The notes: generated by a model from the sequence alone, not told the origin. A stretch of 64,000 nucleotides of DNA from CATOSD01 sp965203135 (GCA_965203135.1 CBDBBO010000001.1:1860001-1924000), one strand, 5' to 3'. Numbered from the stretch's first letter, positions 51,175 through 61,684 are shown. Numbers and translations: made by a program.

Positions 51175-52350
51175 ATGGACCCTGTACGCAACCCATACGC
51201 GCCCGGAGCGGGCACTCAGCCGCCGGAACTGGCCGGCCGTGACGAGCTGCGCGAACAGGTCCGGATAGCGTTGGAGCGTGCCAGAATAGGACGGTCGAGC
51301 AAGAACGCCGTGATGGTAGGGCTTCGCGGCGTAGGGAAGACGGTTCTGCTGGACCGGATGCTGATGGACGCCGAGAGCGTCGGCATCTGCGCGGCGCGGG
51401 CGGAATCGCCCGAGAATCGGTCCCTGCCCTCGGTCCTGGCGCCTCAGTTGCGACAGGCCCTGCTGACATTATCGAACAGAGAATCGGCGCGAGACATGGC
51501 GCAAAGGGCGCTCAAAGCGCTGGCCGGATTCGTGGGCGCGCTGAAGGTGAAATACCAGGACATCGAAGTCGGGCTGGATTTCGAACCCGAACCGGGACTT
51601 GCTGACAACGGTGACTTGGAGGCGGACCTTCAGGACCTGCTGGAGGCGTGCGGGGAAGCCGCCCGGGCGGATGCGAGTTGCATCGCCCTGTTCATAGACG
51701 AAATTCAGTACGTGAAAGAACACGAACTGGAGGCGCTGATCGCCGCACTACACAGAGCGGCCCAAAGGCAATTGCCCGTCGTGATGATAGGAGCCGGCCT
51801 TCCGCAAGTTCGGGGAAATATGGGGCGAGCCAAGACCTACGTCGAGAGGCTGTTCGAGTTTCCCGAAATCGGCCCGCTTTCGGGAGCGGACGCGCGCACA
51901 GCCATATCCAAGCCGGCCCTTGACGAGGATGTGGAGATAGAGTCGGACGCCCTCGACGCCATAGTCGCGAAGACTCAGGGCTACCCGTACTTCCTGCAGG
52001 AATGGGGCAAGCACGTCTGGGACGTCGCCGGGAGTTCGCCAATCACCCTCGAAGACGTGGAACTGGCGTCGAAACAGGCCATCGCCACCCTGGACGCAGG
52101 CTTCTTCCTCGTTCGATTCGAAAGGCTGACGCCCAGGGAGAAGAAATACCTCCGCGCTATGGCAGGACTGGGCGCGGGACCGCATCCGTCCGGGAACGTG
52201 GCGAGCGCGATGGGTATCGGAGTACGATCCCTGGGACCGACGCGCGCCGCTCTGATAGACAAGGGCATGATATGGAGCCCGACTTACGGACAGACGGCGT
52301 TCACCGTCCCGATGTTCGACGAATTCATGTGCCGCATCATGCCGCAGTGA
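51175..52350 (+). CDS. AAA-family ATPase (archaeal ORC1/DUF4143-like family)
   Basis: About 391 aa from the ATG at 51175 (MDPVRNPYAPGAGTQPPEL), or 411 aa from the ATG at 51115 in the palindrome. Walker A GLRGVGKT near residue 50, Walker B IALFIDEIQYV, sensor-like MIGAGLPQVRGNMG, and a C-terminal winged-helix-like part with GPHPSGNVASAMGIGVRSLGPTRAALIDKG. The layout resembles stand-alone ATPases of the archaeal-type AAA group whose roles are mostly unknown. No ribosome-binding site is seen for either start. The gene has no co-directional close neighbour. Confidence 0.8.
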   Translation: MDPVRNPYAPGAGTQPPELAGRDELREQVRIALERARIGRSSKNAVMVGLRGVGKTVLLDRMLMDAESVGICAARAESPENRSLPSVLAPQLRQALLTLSNRESARDMAQRALKALAGFVGALKVKYQDIEVGLDFEPEPGLADNGDLEADLQDLLEACGEAARADASCIALFIDEIQYVKEHELEALIAALHRAAQRQLPVVMIGAGLPQVRGNMGRAKTYVERLFEFPEIGPLSGADARTAISKPALDEDVEIESDALDAIVAKTQGYPYFLQEWGKHVWDVAGSSPITLEDVELASKQAIATLDAGFFLVRFERLTPREKKYLRAMAGLGAGPHPSGNVASAMGIGVRSLGPTRAALIDKGMIWSPTYGQTAFTVPMFDEFMCRIMPQ

Positions 52351-52362
52351 CAGCCCCCGCCC

Positions 52363-52731
52363 CTACCCCGTCGGTATCACCGCCCGCTTGTGCGTCGCCA
52401 CCCCGATCTTCTTGTCGCCCTCGAACGCCTCTATCGCGAACGTCAGCCGGTTGCGCTCCACCTCGGTCAGCTCCGACCGCACCCGCACCTTGCCGCCAAG
52501 CGCCGTCGGCGCCATGTGGCGCATCCCGTCCACCGCGTAGCCCACGGTGGTGTGGCCCTCCGGCAGGCTCGGCTCGGTGACGCGAATGCTGGCCTGCTCC
52601 ATCAGCCCAAGCAGCGACGGCGTGGACAGCACGTCGGCTCCCTCCCTGCCCATTCGGTTGGTGGTCATGTCCCTTGTGACCTCGGTCTCCAGCAGGTAGC
52701 TCTGGCCGGGGCTGAACTTGTCCATCGTCAT
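52363..52731 (-). CDS. Hot-dog fold thioesterase (FlK-like)
   Basis: Protein of 122 aa. The pattern LSTPSLLGLMEQASIRVTEPSLPEGHTTVGYAVDGMRHMAPTALGG carries the catalytic residues (Thr, Glu and His) of the fluoroacetyl-CoA thioesterase-type family. It hydrolyses an acyl-CoA of unknown identity. It faces the AAA ATPase stop. Confidence 0.85.
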   Translation of the reverse strand: MTMDKFSPGQSYLLETEVTRDMTTNRMGREGADVLSTPSLLGLMEQASIRVTEPSLPEGHTTVGYAVDGMRHMAPTALGGKVRVRSELTEVERNRLTFAIEAFEGDKKIGVATHKRAVIPTG

Positions 52732-52910
52732 CTGCGGTCTGCCTCCACGGGTCTTGGTCGTGCGTCATCCACCTTGCGGTTGCCGGGCTTGCGAGGACTG
52801 GCCCGGCGCAGGCCAACTATAGCACAGTTGGGAATACCCCAGCCCATCGGTGCCTTGTCCAGCCGCCGCCAGTACTAATCCGGTACGTTAGACGCGCCCA
52901 GGCCTTGTTT

Positions 52911-52936
52911 GCTTTGATGCCGCTTTGATGTAGAAT
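52911..52936 (+). promoter_or_regulatory. Putative ftsH promoter with direct repeats
   Basis: TAGAAT (-10, 52931-52936) is preceded by two direct GCTTTGATG repeats (52911-52919 and 52922-52930) with an 11-bp period. The -35 is unclear (TTGCTT with a 16-bp spacer at best). The repeats on one face of the helix could be an operator. The leader to the ATG at 52990 is about 50 nt. Confidence 0.4.
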
Positions 52937-52989
52937 TAGGTTGAGAAGGTTCGACCACTGCGGCCGCGGACTGACCCTACGGAGGCCCA

Positions 52990-54831
52990 ATGAACTCGCG
53001 CTGGATGCGTAACAGCTTCATCTACCTGCTGGTGATTGTGGCGATTATCGCCATCTTCTTCACGCTGTTTTCCGAACCCCTTGGCGGCTCGAGAGAGATA
53101 CCCATAAACCAGGTCATTTCCCTCGCGGCTCGCAACGACATCCAGACCATCGAGGTCCGGGGCGAGAAGCTGACCATCGTCACAACCAACGCCGAAACCT
53201 TCACGTCCCGCAAAGAGGAAGGCTCCAGCATAGTAGAGGTCCTCGAGAGGGCCGGCATCGACCTGCTGTCGGCGAACATCCAGATAGTGGTCAAGGGCAG
53301 CAGCGGACTGGGCAACTTCATCGGGCTGTTCATCAACTTCCTGCCGCTCATCTTCTTCGGCGCCGTCCTGTTCTTCATGATGCGCCAGGCGCAGGGCAAC
53401 ACCAACCAGACCTTCAGCTTCGGCCGAAGCCGCGCGCGGATGCTCGTCGGCAACAGCCCGCCGGTCAGCTTCGCCGACGTCGCCGGCGTCGAGGAGGCCA
53501 AGGAGGAGCTGCAAGAGGTCGTCGAGTTCCTCAAGTTCCCCGAGAAGTTCATGACCCTGGGCGCGAAGATCCCCAAGGGCGTGCTCCTGGTGGGCCCTCC
53601 CGGCACCGGCAAGACCCTCATGGCGCGCGCAGTCGCGGGTGAGGCCGGTGTTCCGTTCTTCTCCATCAGCGGCAGCGAGTTCGTCGAGATGTTCGTAGGC
53701 GTGGGAGCGTCCCGCGTCCGCGACCTGTTCGACCAGGCCAAGCGCAACGCCCCGTGCATCGTCTTCGTGGACGAAATCGACGCCGTGGGCCGCCACAGAG
53801 GCGCCGGCCTCGGCGGCGGACACGACGAACGCGAGCAGACTCTCAACCAGATCCTGGTCGAGATGGACGGCTTCGACACCACCACCAACGTCATCGTCAT
53901 AGCGGCGACCAACCGCCCCGACATCCTGGACCCCGCGCTTTTGCGGCCCGGCCGCTTCGACCGCAGGGTCACGCTCGACAACCCCGACATCAAGGGCCGC
54001 GCCGCCATCCTGGACGTGCACGCCAAGGGCAAGCCCCTGGCAGAGAACGTGGACATGGACCGCGTGGCTCGCCAGACCGTCGGCTTCAGCGGGGCGGACC
54101 TCGCCAACCTCGTCAACGAGTCCGCCATCCTGGCCGCCAGGCGCAACAAGACCATCATCGGTCCCGAGGAGTTCGCCGAGTCCATCGACCGCGTGATCGC
54201 CGGGCCGGAGCGCAAGAGCCGCGTCATCAGCCAGAAGGAGAAGGAGCTCACCGCCTACCACGAGGCGGGCCACGCCCTGGTGGGACACCTGCTGCCGCAC
54301 GCCGACCCCGTGTCCAAGATCTCCATCGTCGCCCGCGGCCAGATGGGCGGCTACACTCGCTTCGTTCCCAAGGAAGACCGCTCCCTCATCACCAAGCGCC
54401 AGCTCGAGGCTCGCCTCGCCTACGCGCTCGGAGGCAGGGCCGCCGAGGAGATAATCTTCGACGAGACCACCACCGGCGCGAGCAACGACCTGGAGCAGGC
54501 TACCAACATAGCCCGCACCATGGTCACGCGGTTCGGCATGAGCGAAAAGCTCGGCCCCCGCACCTTCGGCAAGCGCGAAGAGTTGGTATTCCTGGGTCGC
54601 GAGATTTCCGAACAGCGCGACTACAGCGATCAGGTGGCCGAGACCATCGACAACGAGGTCTACAACCTCATCGACACGGCCAACCGCAACGCGCGCGACA
54701 TCATCGTCGAGCACCGCGCCAAGCTGACCAAGCTCGCCAAGTACCTCATCGTCCACGAGACTGTCGAAGAGGACGAGCTCATCGAGCTCCTCGACGCCAA
54801 GCCCCCTCTCCCCGACGCCGCCCCCGCTTAA
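52990..54831 (+). CDS. ftsH: ATP-dependent zinc metalloprotease FtsH
   Basis: Protein of 613 aa. TM1 (9-27), small extracytoplasmic part, TM2 (109-131), AAA domain with Walker A GPPGTGKT (202-209), Walker B CIVFVDEIDAV, SRH ATNRPDILDPALLRPGRFDRR, and the protease motif HEAGH (about 424-428) with a downstream zinc-ligand Asp region. Degrades misfolded membrane and some cytosolic proteins. Length and all motifs are normal. A Mrr-like nuclease follows 23 bp later. Confidence 0.98.
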   Translation: MNSRWMRNSFIYLLVIVAIIAIFFTLFSEPLGGSREIPINQVISLAARNDIQTIEVRGEKLTIVTTNAETFTSRKEEGSSIVEVLERAGIDLLSANIQIVVKGSSGLGNFIGLFINFLPLIFFGAVLFFMMRQAQGNTNQTFSFGRSRARMLVGNSPPVSFADVAGVEEAKEELQEVVEFLKFPEKFMTLGAKIPKGVLLVGPPGTGKTLMARAVAGEAGVPFFSISGSEFVEMFVGVGASRVRDLFDQAKRNAPCIVFVDEIDAVGRHRGAGLGGGHDEREQTLNQILVEMDGFDTTTNVIVIAATNRPDILDPALLRPGRFDRRVTLDNPDIKGRAAILDVHAKGKPLAENVDMDRVARQTVGFSGADLANLVNESAILAARRNKTIIGPEEFAESIDRVIAGPERKSRVISQKEKELTAYHEAGHALVGHLLPHADPVSKISIVARGQMGGYTRFVPKEDRSLITKRQLEARLAYALGGRAAEEIIFDETTTGASNDLEQATNIARTMVTRFGMSEKLGPRTFGKREELVFLGREISEQRDYSDQVAETIDNEVYNLIDTANRNARDIIVEHRAKLTKLAKYLIVHETVEEDELIELLDAKPPLPDAAPA

Positions 54832-54854
54832 GGTAGAGTACGAGCAGTAGAAGC

Positions 54855-55847
54855 ATGACAGTCTGGGTAGTCAGAGGCGGCAGAGATGGCGAGTACGAAG
54901 AACTCGCGCTCAACGAGGGTGTCGTCACGGTTAGCTTTGGGTTACATAAAAGCGTAGTTGACTTTGCTGACAGAGATGCACTACGCGCACAATTGCCCAG
55001 TCGGAGCGCAAACCAACTCTGGCATTTCGCCCATGAGATGCAGGAGGGCGACATGGTCGTGTTGCCCCGCAAGTGGCCCAAAGTGATCGCCGTTGGAGAG
55101 GTAACGAGTGTTTACACCTTCCGCCCCGATTTGGAGGACACCGGCCAACACACCCGAAAGGTTCAGTGGCAAGCCGATGACATACCTCGTTCTAACTTTG
55201 ACCAGGACTTGCTGAACTCGATGGGCAGCCTATTGACTGTTTTCCAGCCGAAGGCGGACCAAGCACAGAAGCGGATAGAGAGCGTTCTTAATGCTCACTT
55301 GAAGGGCGAGCCACCGACTGGAGGGGTTACTGAGGCTGATGATGGCGATGAGGGGACGGCCATCAGCCCTTTGGCGGAACAGATTGAAGACCGTATCGTT
55401 GCACACATTCGACAGAAGTTCATGGGCAGCAAGCTGGAGCGCCTCGTAGCTGCAATACTGGAAGCGTCAGGTTACGACGTACTGGAGACTCGGCCCGGTC
55501 CCGACTTGGGCATCGACATCGTGGCAGGCAAAGGTGACATGGGGTTCGGTGATCCCCGCTTGTGCGTACAGGTGAAGTCGGGCCACACGCCGGTTGACAG
55601 GCCCACTTATCAGCAATTGCAGGGAAGTATAACGGCTTTCGGGGCCGACCATGGCCTGCTCGTAAGCCTCGGGGACTTCACGAATGCAGTCCGCAGGGAA
55701 AACGAGAGGTCATTCTTCCAAATACGCCTCTGGGGACCCTACGAACTGGTCCAGAGACTTTTGGATACTTACAACGACCTGCCGCCGGACATTCGCGCCG
55801 ACATCCCCTTGCAAGACCGAAAGGTGCTCATAGAAACGGAAGCCTGA
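54855..55847 (+). CDS. Mrr-family restriction endonuclease with PUA/EVE-like N-terminus
   Basis: Protein of 330 aa. The C-terminal Mrr_cat-like region (about 190-300) has SKLERLVAAILEASGYDVLETR, PGPDLGIDIVAGKG and CVQVKSGHTPV, i.e. the D-x(n)-QxK pattern of PD-(D/E)xK nucleases. The N-terminus, GDMVVLPRKWPKVIAVGEVTSVYTF, resembles a small beta domain seen in EVE/PUA-like readers, which may recognise modified DNA (inference). This would make it a type IV restriction enzyme. It lies 23 bp after ftsH on the same strand but is more AT-rich than ftsH. No methyltransferase is adjacent. Confidence 0.8.
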   Translation: MTVWVVRGGRDGEYEELALNEGVVTVSFGLHKSVVDFADRDALRAQLPSRSANQLWHFAHEMQEGDMVVLPRKWPKVIAVGEVTSVYTFRPDLEDTGQHTRKVQWQADDIPRSNFDQDLLNSMGSLLTVFQPKADQAQKRIESVLNAHLKGEPPTGGVTEADDGDEGTAISPLAEQIEDRIVAHIRQKFMGSKLERLVAAILEASGYDVLETRPGPDLGIDIVAGKGDMGFGDPRLCVQVKSGHTPVDRPTYQQLQGSITAFGADHGLLVSLGDFTNAVRRENERSFFQIRLWGPYELVQRLLDTYNDLPPDIRADIPLQDRKVLIETEA

Positions 55848-55916
55848 GACGATTGGTTGCAACCGACCTTGGCCAACGCCCTTCTGGGAAGTACGACTGA
55901 GAGCCTATCCGATAAG

Positions 55917-55955
55917 TCCCTTCCCCCTCGCAGGGGGAAGGTTAGGATGGGGGCG
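55917..55955 (+). repeat. Dispersed intergenic repeat copy
   Basis: TCCCTTCCCCCTCGCAGGGG then GAAGGTTAGGATGGGGGC. Nearly identical to the copy at 17154-17193. It is between the convergent Mrr-like and VapC genes. Confidence 0.9.
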
Positions 55956-55969
55956 CTGGGTCGGCAGCC

Positions 55970-56404
55970 TCACACCGGGATGACCCACACGTGACCGCGC
56001 TCGCTTTCTGCGGCCAGGCTTTGAATCCCCGTGTCCAGTGTCGCCAACCGACCCCGCCGCTGCACGGCGGCGGCCAGCAACAGTGCGTCGGTTATCTGCC
56101 TGTATCCCCTCAGCCGAACACCTATGGACTCCGGCAACCGCAGGATGGAAGTGTCCAGGGGCCAGAATGTGTGCTTGCCGGTACGGGTGAGCCGCCGCAG
56201 CACCGCGATGGCGTCGAGCGGAGTTACGTTGTGCCTGACCGCCGATGGATTGCACGACACCCGTACGAACCCCGCCTCCGTTAGCGTGCAGGTCGCCCAG
56301 CCTTCATCCTTATGCGCGTCGAACCACGCCCACGCCGCCGCGTGGTGAACGTGATTGGGCCAGGCCAAGGCAATCAGAACGTTTACGTCCGGCAGCGAAA
56401 TCAC
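55970..56404 (-). CDS. vapC: PIN-domain toxin (VapC-like)
   Basis: Protein of 144 aa from the GTG at 56404, whose GTGA overlaps the antitoxin stop by 4 nt; a TTG 6 nt upstream is in frame. PIN features: first Asp in SLPDVNVLIALAWPN, the Glu in TCTLTEAGFVRVS, and the third/fourth acidic residues in GYRQITDALLLAAA and ATLDTGI. This is the VapC RNase family. With the antitoxin it forms a complete toxin-antitoxin operon. Confidence 0.88.
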   Translation of the reverse strand: MISLPDVNVLIALAWPNHVHHAAAWAWFDAHKDEGWATCTLTEAGFVRVSCNPSAVRHNVTPLDAIAVLRRLTRTGKHTFWPLDTSILRLPESIGVRLRGYRQITDALLLAAAVQRRGRLATLDTGIQSLAAESERGHVWVIPV

Positions 56405-56622
56405 GGCCAATCGCTCAGGGACCGGTAGACGTCCTCGCTGGTGATCGGCCCCGCGTCCGGGGCCACGTCGAAGACCGCGTCGCGCTCCGAACCGGCCGGT
56501 GATGTCTTGAATCCGCGACGCGCCAGGTCGGACAGCGCGCGCCCCACGCTGGTGCCGTTGCGCTGTGCGAGCGCGCGGGCAACAGCCAGCACGTCATCGT
56601 CGATTGTCAGTGTGGTCCGCAT
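56401..56622 (-). CDS. vapB: Ribbon-helix-helix antitoxin (VapB-like)
   Basis: Protein of 73 aa. The N-terminal RTTLTIDDDVLAVARALAQRNGTSVGRALSDLARRG is a classic ribbon-helix-helix DNA-binding domain; the C-terminal SEDVYRSLSDWP probably neutralises VapC. It is expressed from a leaderless-type promoter (56629-56657) and probably autoregulated with VapC. Confidence 0.85.
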   Translation of the reverse strand: MRTTLTIDDDVLAVARALAQRNGTSVGRALSDLARRGFKTSPAGSERDAVFDVAPDAGPITSEDVYRSLSDWP

Positions 56623-56628
56623 CTGGGC

Positions 56629-56657
56629 ATCATAGCATCAGTACATCGTCGCGGCAA
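56629..56657 (-). promoter_or_regulatory. Near-leaderless promoter of vapBC
   Basis: Minus strand: TTGCCG (56652-56657), a 17-bp spacer, TATGAT (56629-56634), then only 6 nt to the ATG at 56622. Transcription would begin at the start codon, as at 45945-45959. Confidence 0.55.
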
Positions 56658-56817
56658 ACTGCGAAATTCCTTTACAATAGTGTGATAGTGTTGAAACAGG
56701 GAGTCCGTGGATTCCCCGAGCGGCTCTTTACCGAAGCACGCTCACCGGGGTCTTTGGACGGCGACAGCCAGGAGGCAGGTCTCGCGCGCCCGCACTGTTC
56801 CACCGAACGGCCCCGAC

Positions 56818-57675
56818 ATGGGGTCTACATCCGCACCAGACGCGGCAGGCTCGCCGGAGTCCGGCCCGCCCGCGTGGAGAAGGCGCTTGGCCTCGCTGCG
56901 CCGTCGGCCCGCCGTGCTGGCTCTCGGCGCGCTTGCCGTGGCGGCGCTGCTGCTCGCCCTGGCGCTCTGGTGGACCGCCCGCCCGGATAGCCCGCAACTC
57001 ACGTCTGCGGTCGCGGAGGCGGACGGCGCGGAAGCCGCGGACGCCGAAACTCCCGCCGCGGACGTTGCCGCGCGCGTATACCAGGCCATACTGCCGTCGC
57101 TGGTCATCGTGCAAACGGACAACCCGCGCCAGGAGAAGGCCTTTGGCATAGGGAGCGGAGTGGTGATCAACGGCGACGCCGAGGTGCTCACCTCGTTTCA
57201 CGTCGTCGACGGCTCCACGATGATTGAGCTGATGTTCGCCGACGGCACCAGGTCGCCCGCCGCGGTCAGTAACGCGGACCCGGCCAGGGACATCGCGGTG
57301 CTCACGCCGGCAGCGCTGCCCCAGGTCGTCCTGCCCGCCACCATAGGCAGTTCCTCGGCGCTGCGGGTGGGCGACGAGGTATTCGCGGTGGGCAACCCCC
57401 TGGGCCTGGTGGGCTCGCTGAGCGCGGGCGTGGTGTCCGGACTCAACCGCGAGTCCACGCCGCCCGGCAGGCAGGAGGCGCTGGAGGGACTGATCCAGTT
57501 CGACGCGGCGGTGAACCCGGGAAGCTCCGGCGGCCCGCTGCTGGACCGGCGCGGCCAGGTTGTGGGCATCGTGACGGGGCTCATCAACCCGGGCGAGGAC
57601 GACGTGTTCATCGGCATCGGGTTCGCGGTGCCCATCGACGTCGCCGCGGAAGCCGCCGGCGGCCCGTCGCAGTAG
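56818..57675 (+). CDS. S1C-type (HtrA/DegP-like) serine protease without PDZ domain
   Basis: About 285 aa from the ATG at 56818. A transmembrane anchor (PAVLALGALAVAALLLALAL) is followed by a trypsin-like domain with His in LTSFHVVDGSTM, Asp in NADPARDIAVL and Ser in FDAAVNPGSSGGPL. It ends right after the protease domain (AVPIDVAAEAAGGPSQ), so there is no PDZ domain. An envelope quality-control protease is likely. The start is not certain; a GTG at 56707 is also in frame. MoxR follows 24 bp later. Confidence 0.85.
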   Translation: MGSTSAPDAAGSPESGPPAWRRRLASLRRRPAVLALGALAVAALLLALALWWTARPDSPQLTSAVAEADGAEAADAETPAADVAARVYQAILPSLVIVQTDNPRQEKAFGIGSGVVINGDAEVLTSFHVVDGSTMIELMFADGTRSPAAVSNADPARDIAVLTPAALPQVVLPATIGSSSALRVGDEVFAVGNPLGLVGSLSAGVVSGLNRESTPPGRQEALEGLIQFDAAVNPGSSGGPLLDRRGQVVGIVTGLINPGEDDVFIGIGFAVPIDVAAEAAGGPSQ

Positions 57676-57699
57676 TCGAGCGAAAGGTGTACGCAAAGC

Positions 57700-58701
<1,002 letters not shown>

Positions 58702-59602
58702 CCGGGAGGCTCCGGAGCGGGTGCTGAACCGGCTGGACTGGCACGTGCTGCGCCGGCTCGACGGCATCCTGCAAGGCGACTACCGCAGCCTGTTCATGGG
58801 TGGCGGCCTGGACTTCGCCGAGTTGCGCGAGTACCAGCCGCCGGACGACGTGCGCCACATCGACTGGAACGTCACCGCGCGGATGGACATGCCCTTCGTG
58901 CGCCGCTACCTGGAGGACCGTGAGGTGACGGCGTGGTTCCTCGTCGACCTGAGCCCGTCGATGGCCTTCGGCGCGCGCGAGCGGCGCAAGGAGTCGGTGG
59001 TGGTGGACCTGGTGGGGATGCTTGCGCGCCTGCTCACGCGCAACGGCAACCGCGTGGGAGCCATTCTGTACGACAACGACGCGGAGCGAGCGATCCCTCC
59101 CCGCGGTGGCCGCGCGCAGGTGCTGAGGCTGATAAACGACATCCAGCGCCAGCAGTCGTCCCCCGGCGGCGCGATGACGGACCTCGCCAGGCTGATCGAG
59201 ACAGCCCACAACACCATCAAGCGCCGCTCGCTCGTGTTCCTGGTGTCCGATTTCATCTGCGTGCCCGGCTGGGAGCGGAGCGTCGACCGGCTGAACCGGA
59301 GGCACGAGACGCTCGCCGTGCGGCTCTGGGATCCACGCGAGACCGAGCTTCCCGACGTCGGCGTCGTGCGAGTGGAAGACTCGGAGACGGGAGAACAGCT
59401 AAGCGTGGATACGAGCGACAGCGGTTTCAGACGCCGGTTCCGAGAGGCGGCCCAACGCAGGGAAGAGGAGCTTGCGCAGTCCTTCAGGCGCGCGGGCGTG
59501 GACGAGCTGACCCTCTCGACGGACGAGGACATGGTGCTCGCCATACTTCGGTTCGCGTCGCTGCGGAGCCGCGCGCGGCGGCGCGACAGGTAGGCGGCGG
59601 CT

Positions 59603-60592
59603 GTGGTGTCCTTCATCTGGCCCTGGGTCCTGGTCTCGCTGCTGGCGCTGCCTGCGTGCGTCTACGTGTACATGCGCCTGCACCGGCGACGCAGCGGCGA
59701 CGCGGCCAGGCTGGGCACTATAGGCGAGGCGCCGCAAGGGAGCGCCGCACCGGCGGGAAAACTGCGCCACGTCCCGCCGCTCGTCATCCTGGTCGCGGTC
59801 GCCCTGCTGGCGGTGGCGTCGGCGCGCCCGCAGGTGACGCTGCCGGTCCCGCGCATGGAGGGCACCGTGATGCTGGCGATGGACGTGTCATCCAGCATGG
59901 CCGCCGAGGACGTGGAGCCTACCAGGATGGACGCCGCCAAACTCGTCGCGAGTACGCTGGTGGAGCGGCGGCCCGACCACTCCAACATCGGCGTCGTGGC
60001 CTTCGGCGAGGGCGGGCTGGTCGTGCAGCCGCCGACGGACGACGACGAGGCGCTGCTGGCCACGATAGAGCGGCTCGCGCCGTACAGTGGGACGTCCCTG
60101 GGCAGGGGGATGCTGACGGCGCTCAACCTGGTCGTGCCGGAGTCCGAGGCGCAGCCCGCCGACCAGGCCCTGCTGGATGAAGCGGCGCCCCGCGCGGCCT
60201 TCGCGCCGGCCATAATCGTGCTATTGACCGACGGCGAGAACACCGACCCGCCCGAGCCGCTGGAGGTCGCGCAGACGGCTATCGAGCGGGGGGTGCGCGT
60301 GTACACCGTCGGCATCGGCACGGAGGAGGGGGCGACAATCGAAGTCGACGGCTTCAACCTGTTCACCCAGCTCAACGAGCCGGTGCTGCAGGAGATCGCG
60401 CTGCTGACGGAGGGGGTGTACTTCATGCTGGACGACGTGGACGACACGCCGCTGGTGTACGAGGAGTTGGAGACCGAGTTCGTGGTCGAGTCTGAGGAGG
60501 TTGAGGTGACGTCCTTTCTCGGAGGCGTCAGCGCCCTTCTGCTGCTCGCGGGCGGCCTGCTGTCTCTGTTCTGGTTCGGGCGAATGCCGTAG
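59603..60592 (+). CDS. VWA-domain membrane protein (BatA-like)
   Basis: Protein of 329 aa from the GTG at 59603. N-terminal membrane segments (LVSLLALPACVYVY and LVILVAVALLAVASA), a VWA domain with MIDAS AMDVSSSMAAED, the threonine region GTSLGRG, and LLTDGENTDPPEP, and a C-terminal membrane helix (LLLLAGGLLSLFWFGRMP). Typical BatA, proposed to act with MoxR on periplasmic or metal-dependent targets. 15 bp before the next VWA gene. Confidence 0.92.
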   Translation: MVSFIWPWVLVSLLALPACVYVYMRLHRRRSGDAARLGTIGEAPQGSAAPAGKLRHVPPLVILVAVALLAVASARPQVTLPVPRMEGTVMLAMDVSSSMAAEDVEPTRMDAAKLVASTLVERRPDHSNIGVVAFGEGGLVVQPPTDDDEALLATIERLAPYSGTSLGRGMLTALNLVVPESEAQPADQALLDEAAPRAAFAPAIIVLLTDGENTDPPEPLEVAQTAIERGVRVYTVGIGTEEGATIEVDGFNLFTQLNEPVLQEIALLTEGVYFMLDDVDDTPLVYEELETEFVVESEEVEVTSFLGGVSALLLLAGGLLSLFWFGRMP

Positions 60593-60607
60593 CCCGGGGG
60601 TCGTGTC

Positions 60608-61684
60608 ATGGGCGTACTTTGGCCCGCATTTCTGCTGCTGCTCTTAGTCATACCGCTGATAATCGCCGTGTACGTGCTGGCGCTGAAGCGGAGGAGGCGC
60701 TACGCCGTGCGCTACTCCAGCCTGTCCCTGATACGCCAGGCGATGCCCGGCGGACTACGTTGGAGACGCCACGTGCCCTTTGCGCTGCTGGCGCTGGCTC
60801 TCGCCCTTCTCATCCTGGCGCTCTCCCGCCCGTTCGCGGACGTGACGGTAGCCTCCAACCGGTCCACCGTGATGCTTGCGCTGGACGTGTCGCTGAGCAT
60901 GTGCGCCGACGACGTGTATCCCAACAGGCTCAGTGTCGCGCAGGAGGCCACCAGGCGGTTCATCGACGGCCAGGAGCCGGGCACGCGCGTGGGACTGGTC
61001 GCATTCGCCGGATTCGCGCAGCTCGTAGTCCCGCCCACCACCGAGCGTGAGGCGCTGCTCGAAACGCTCGGCAGCCTGACCACGGCGCGCGCCACGGCCG
61101 TCGGCAGCGCGATCGCACGCTCGCTGGACGCGCTGTCCGAGATCAACCCCGGCATCCCGCCGCTCAGCGTGTTCGTGACCCCTCGCGGCCAGGTGCCCGG
61201 AACCGAGGGGGAGTATGTCCAGCAGCCCGACGTGATAGTGCTGCTGACCGACGGCGCCAGCAACCGGGGCGTCCTCCCGCTGGTCGCCGCCCGAGCCGCC
61301 CGCGACCGGGGAGTCCGGGTCTACACCATCGGATTCGGCACCACCAACCCGGCGGTGATGCGCTGCTCGCCCGACCAGCTCGGCGGCGACGAGTTCGCCA
61401 ACCGCATAGCCAGCGGTGGCTTCGGCAGCTTTAGCAGGGGGTTTGGAGGCAGGAACTTCCTGATGCTGGACGAGCGCACCCTGGGCCTCGTCGCCCAGAT
61501 AACCGACGCCGAGTACTACACCGCCGAGACCGCCGACGAGCTGCTCGAAGTCTTCTCCACCATCCCTCTCCAGACCGAAAAGAAGACGGTTCGCATGGAG
61601 GTATCCGCCCTCCTCACCGCCGCCAGCGCCCTCCTCGCCCTCGCCGCCGCCGCCCTCGGCCTCCGCTGGTCCCCCCTCCCGTGA
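60608..61684 (+). CDS. VWA-domain membrane protein (second BatA/BatB-like)
   Basis: Protein of 358 aa, homologous in layout to the preceding one: membrane segments FLLLLLVIPLIIAVYVLA and ALLALALALLILALS, MIDAS ALDVSLSMCADD, VVLLTDGASN, and a C-terminal membrane helix. It contains a Cys-bearing MRCSPDQLGGDEFANRIASG insertion of about 50 residues not seen in BatA. No TPR (BatC) or BatD gene follows, so the operon is a shortened MoxR-DUF58-VWA-VWA form. Confidence 0.92.
   Translation: MGVLWPAFLLLLLVIPLIIAVYVLALKRRRRYAVRYSSLSLIRQAMPGGLRWRRHVPFALLALALALLILALSRPFADVTVASNRSTVMLALDVSLSMCADDVYPNRLSVAQEATRRFIDGQEPGTRVGLVAFAGFAQLVVPPTTEREALLETLGSLTTARATAVGSAIARSLDALSEINPGIPPLSVFVTPRGQVPGTEGEYVQQPDVIVLLTDGASNRGVLPLVAARAARDRGVRVYTIGFGTTNPAVMRCSPDQLGGDEFANRIASGGFGSFSRGFGGRNFLMLDERTLGLVAQITDAEYYTAETADELLEVFSTIPLQTEKKTVRMEVSALLTAASALLALAAAALGLRWSPLP

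Noticed and set aside
52936..54756. A 606-codon minus-strand frame opposite ftsH
   Set aside because: Antisense shadow of ftsH; no recognisable domain.
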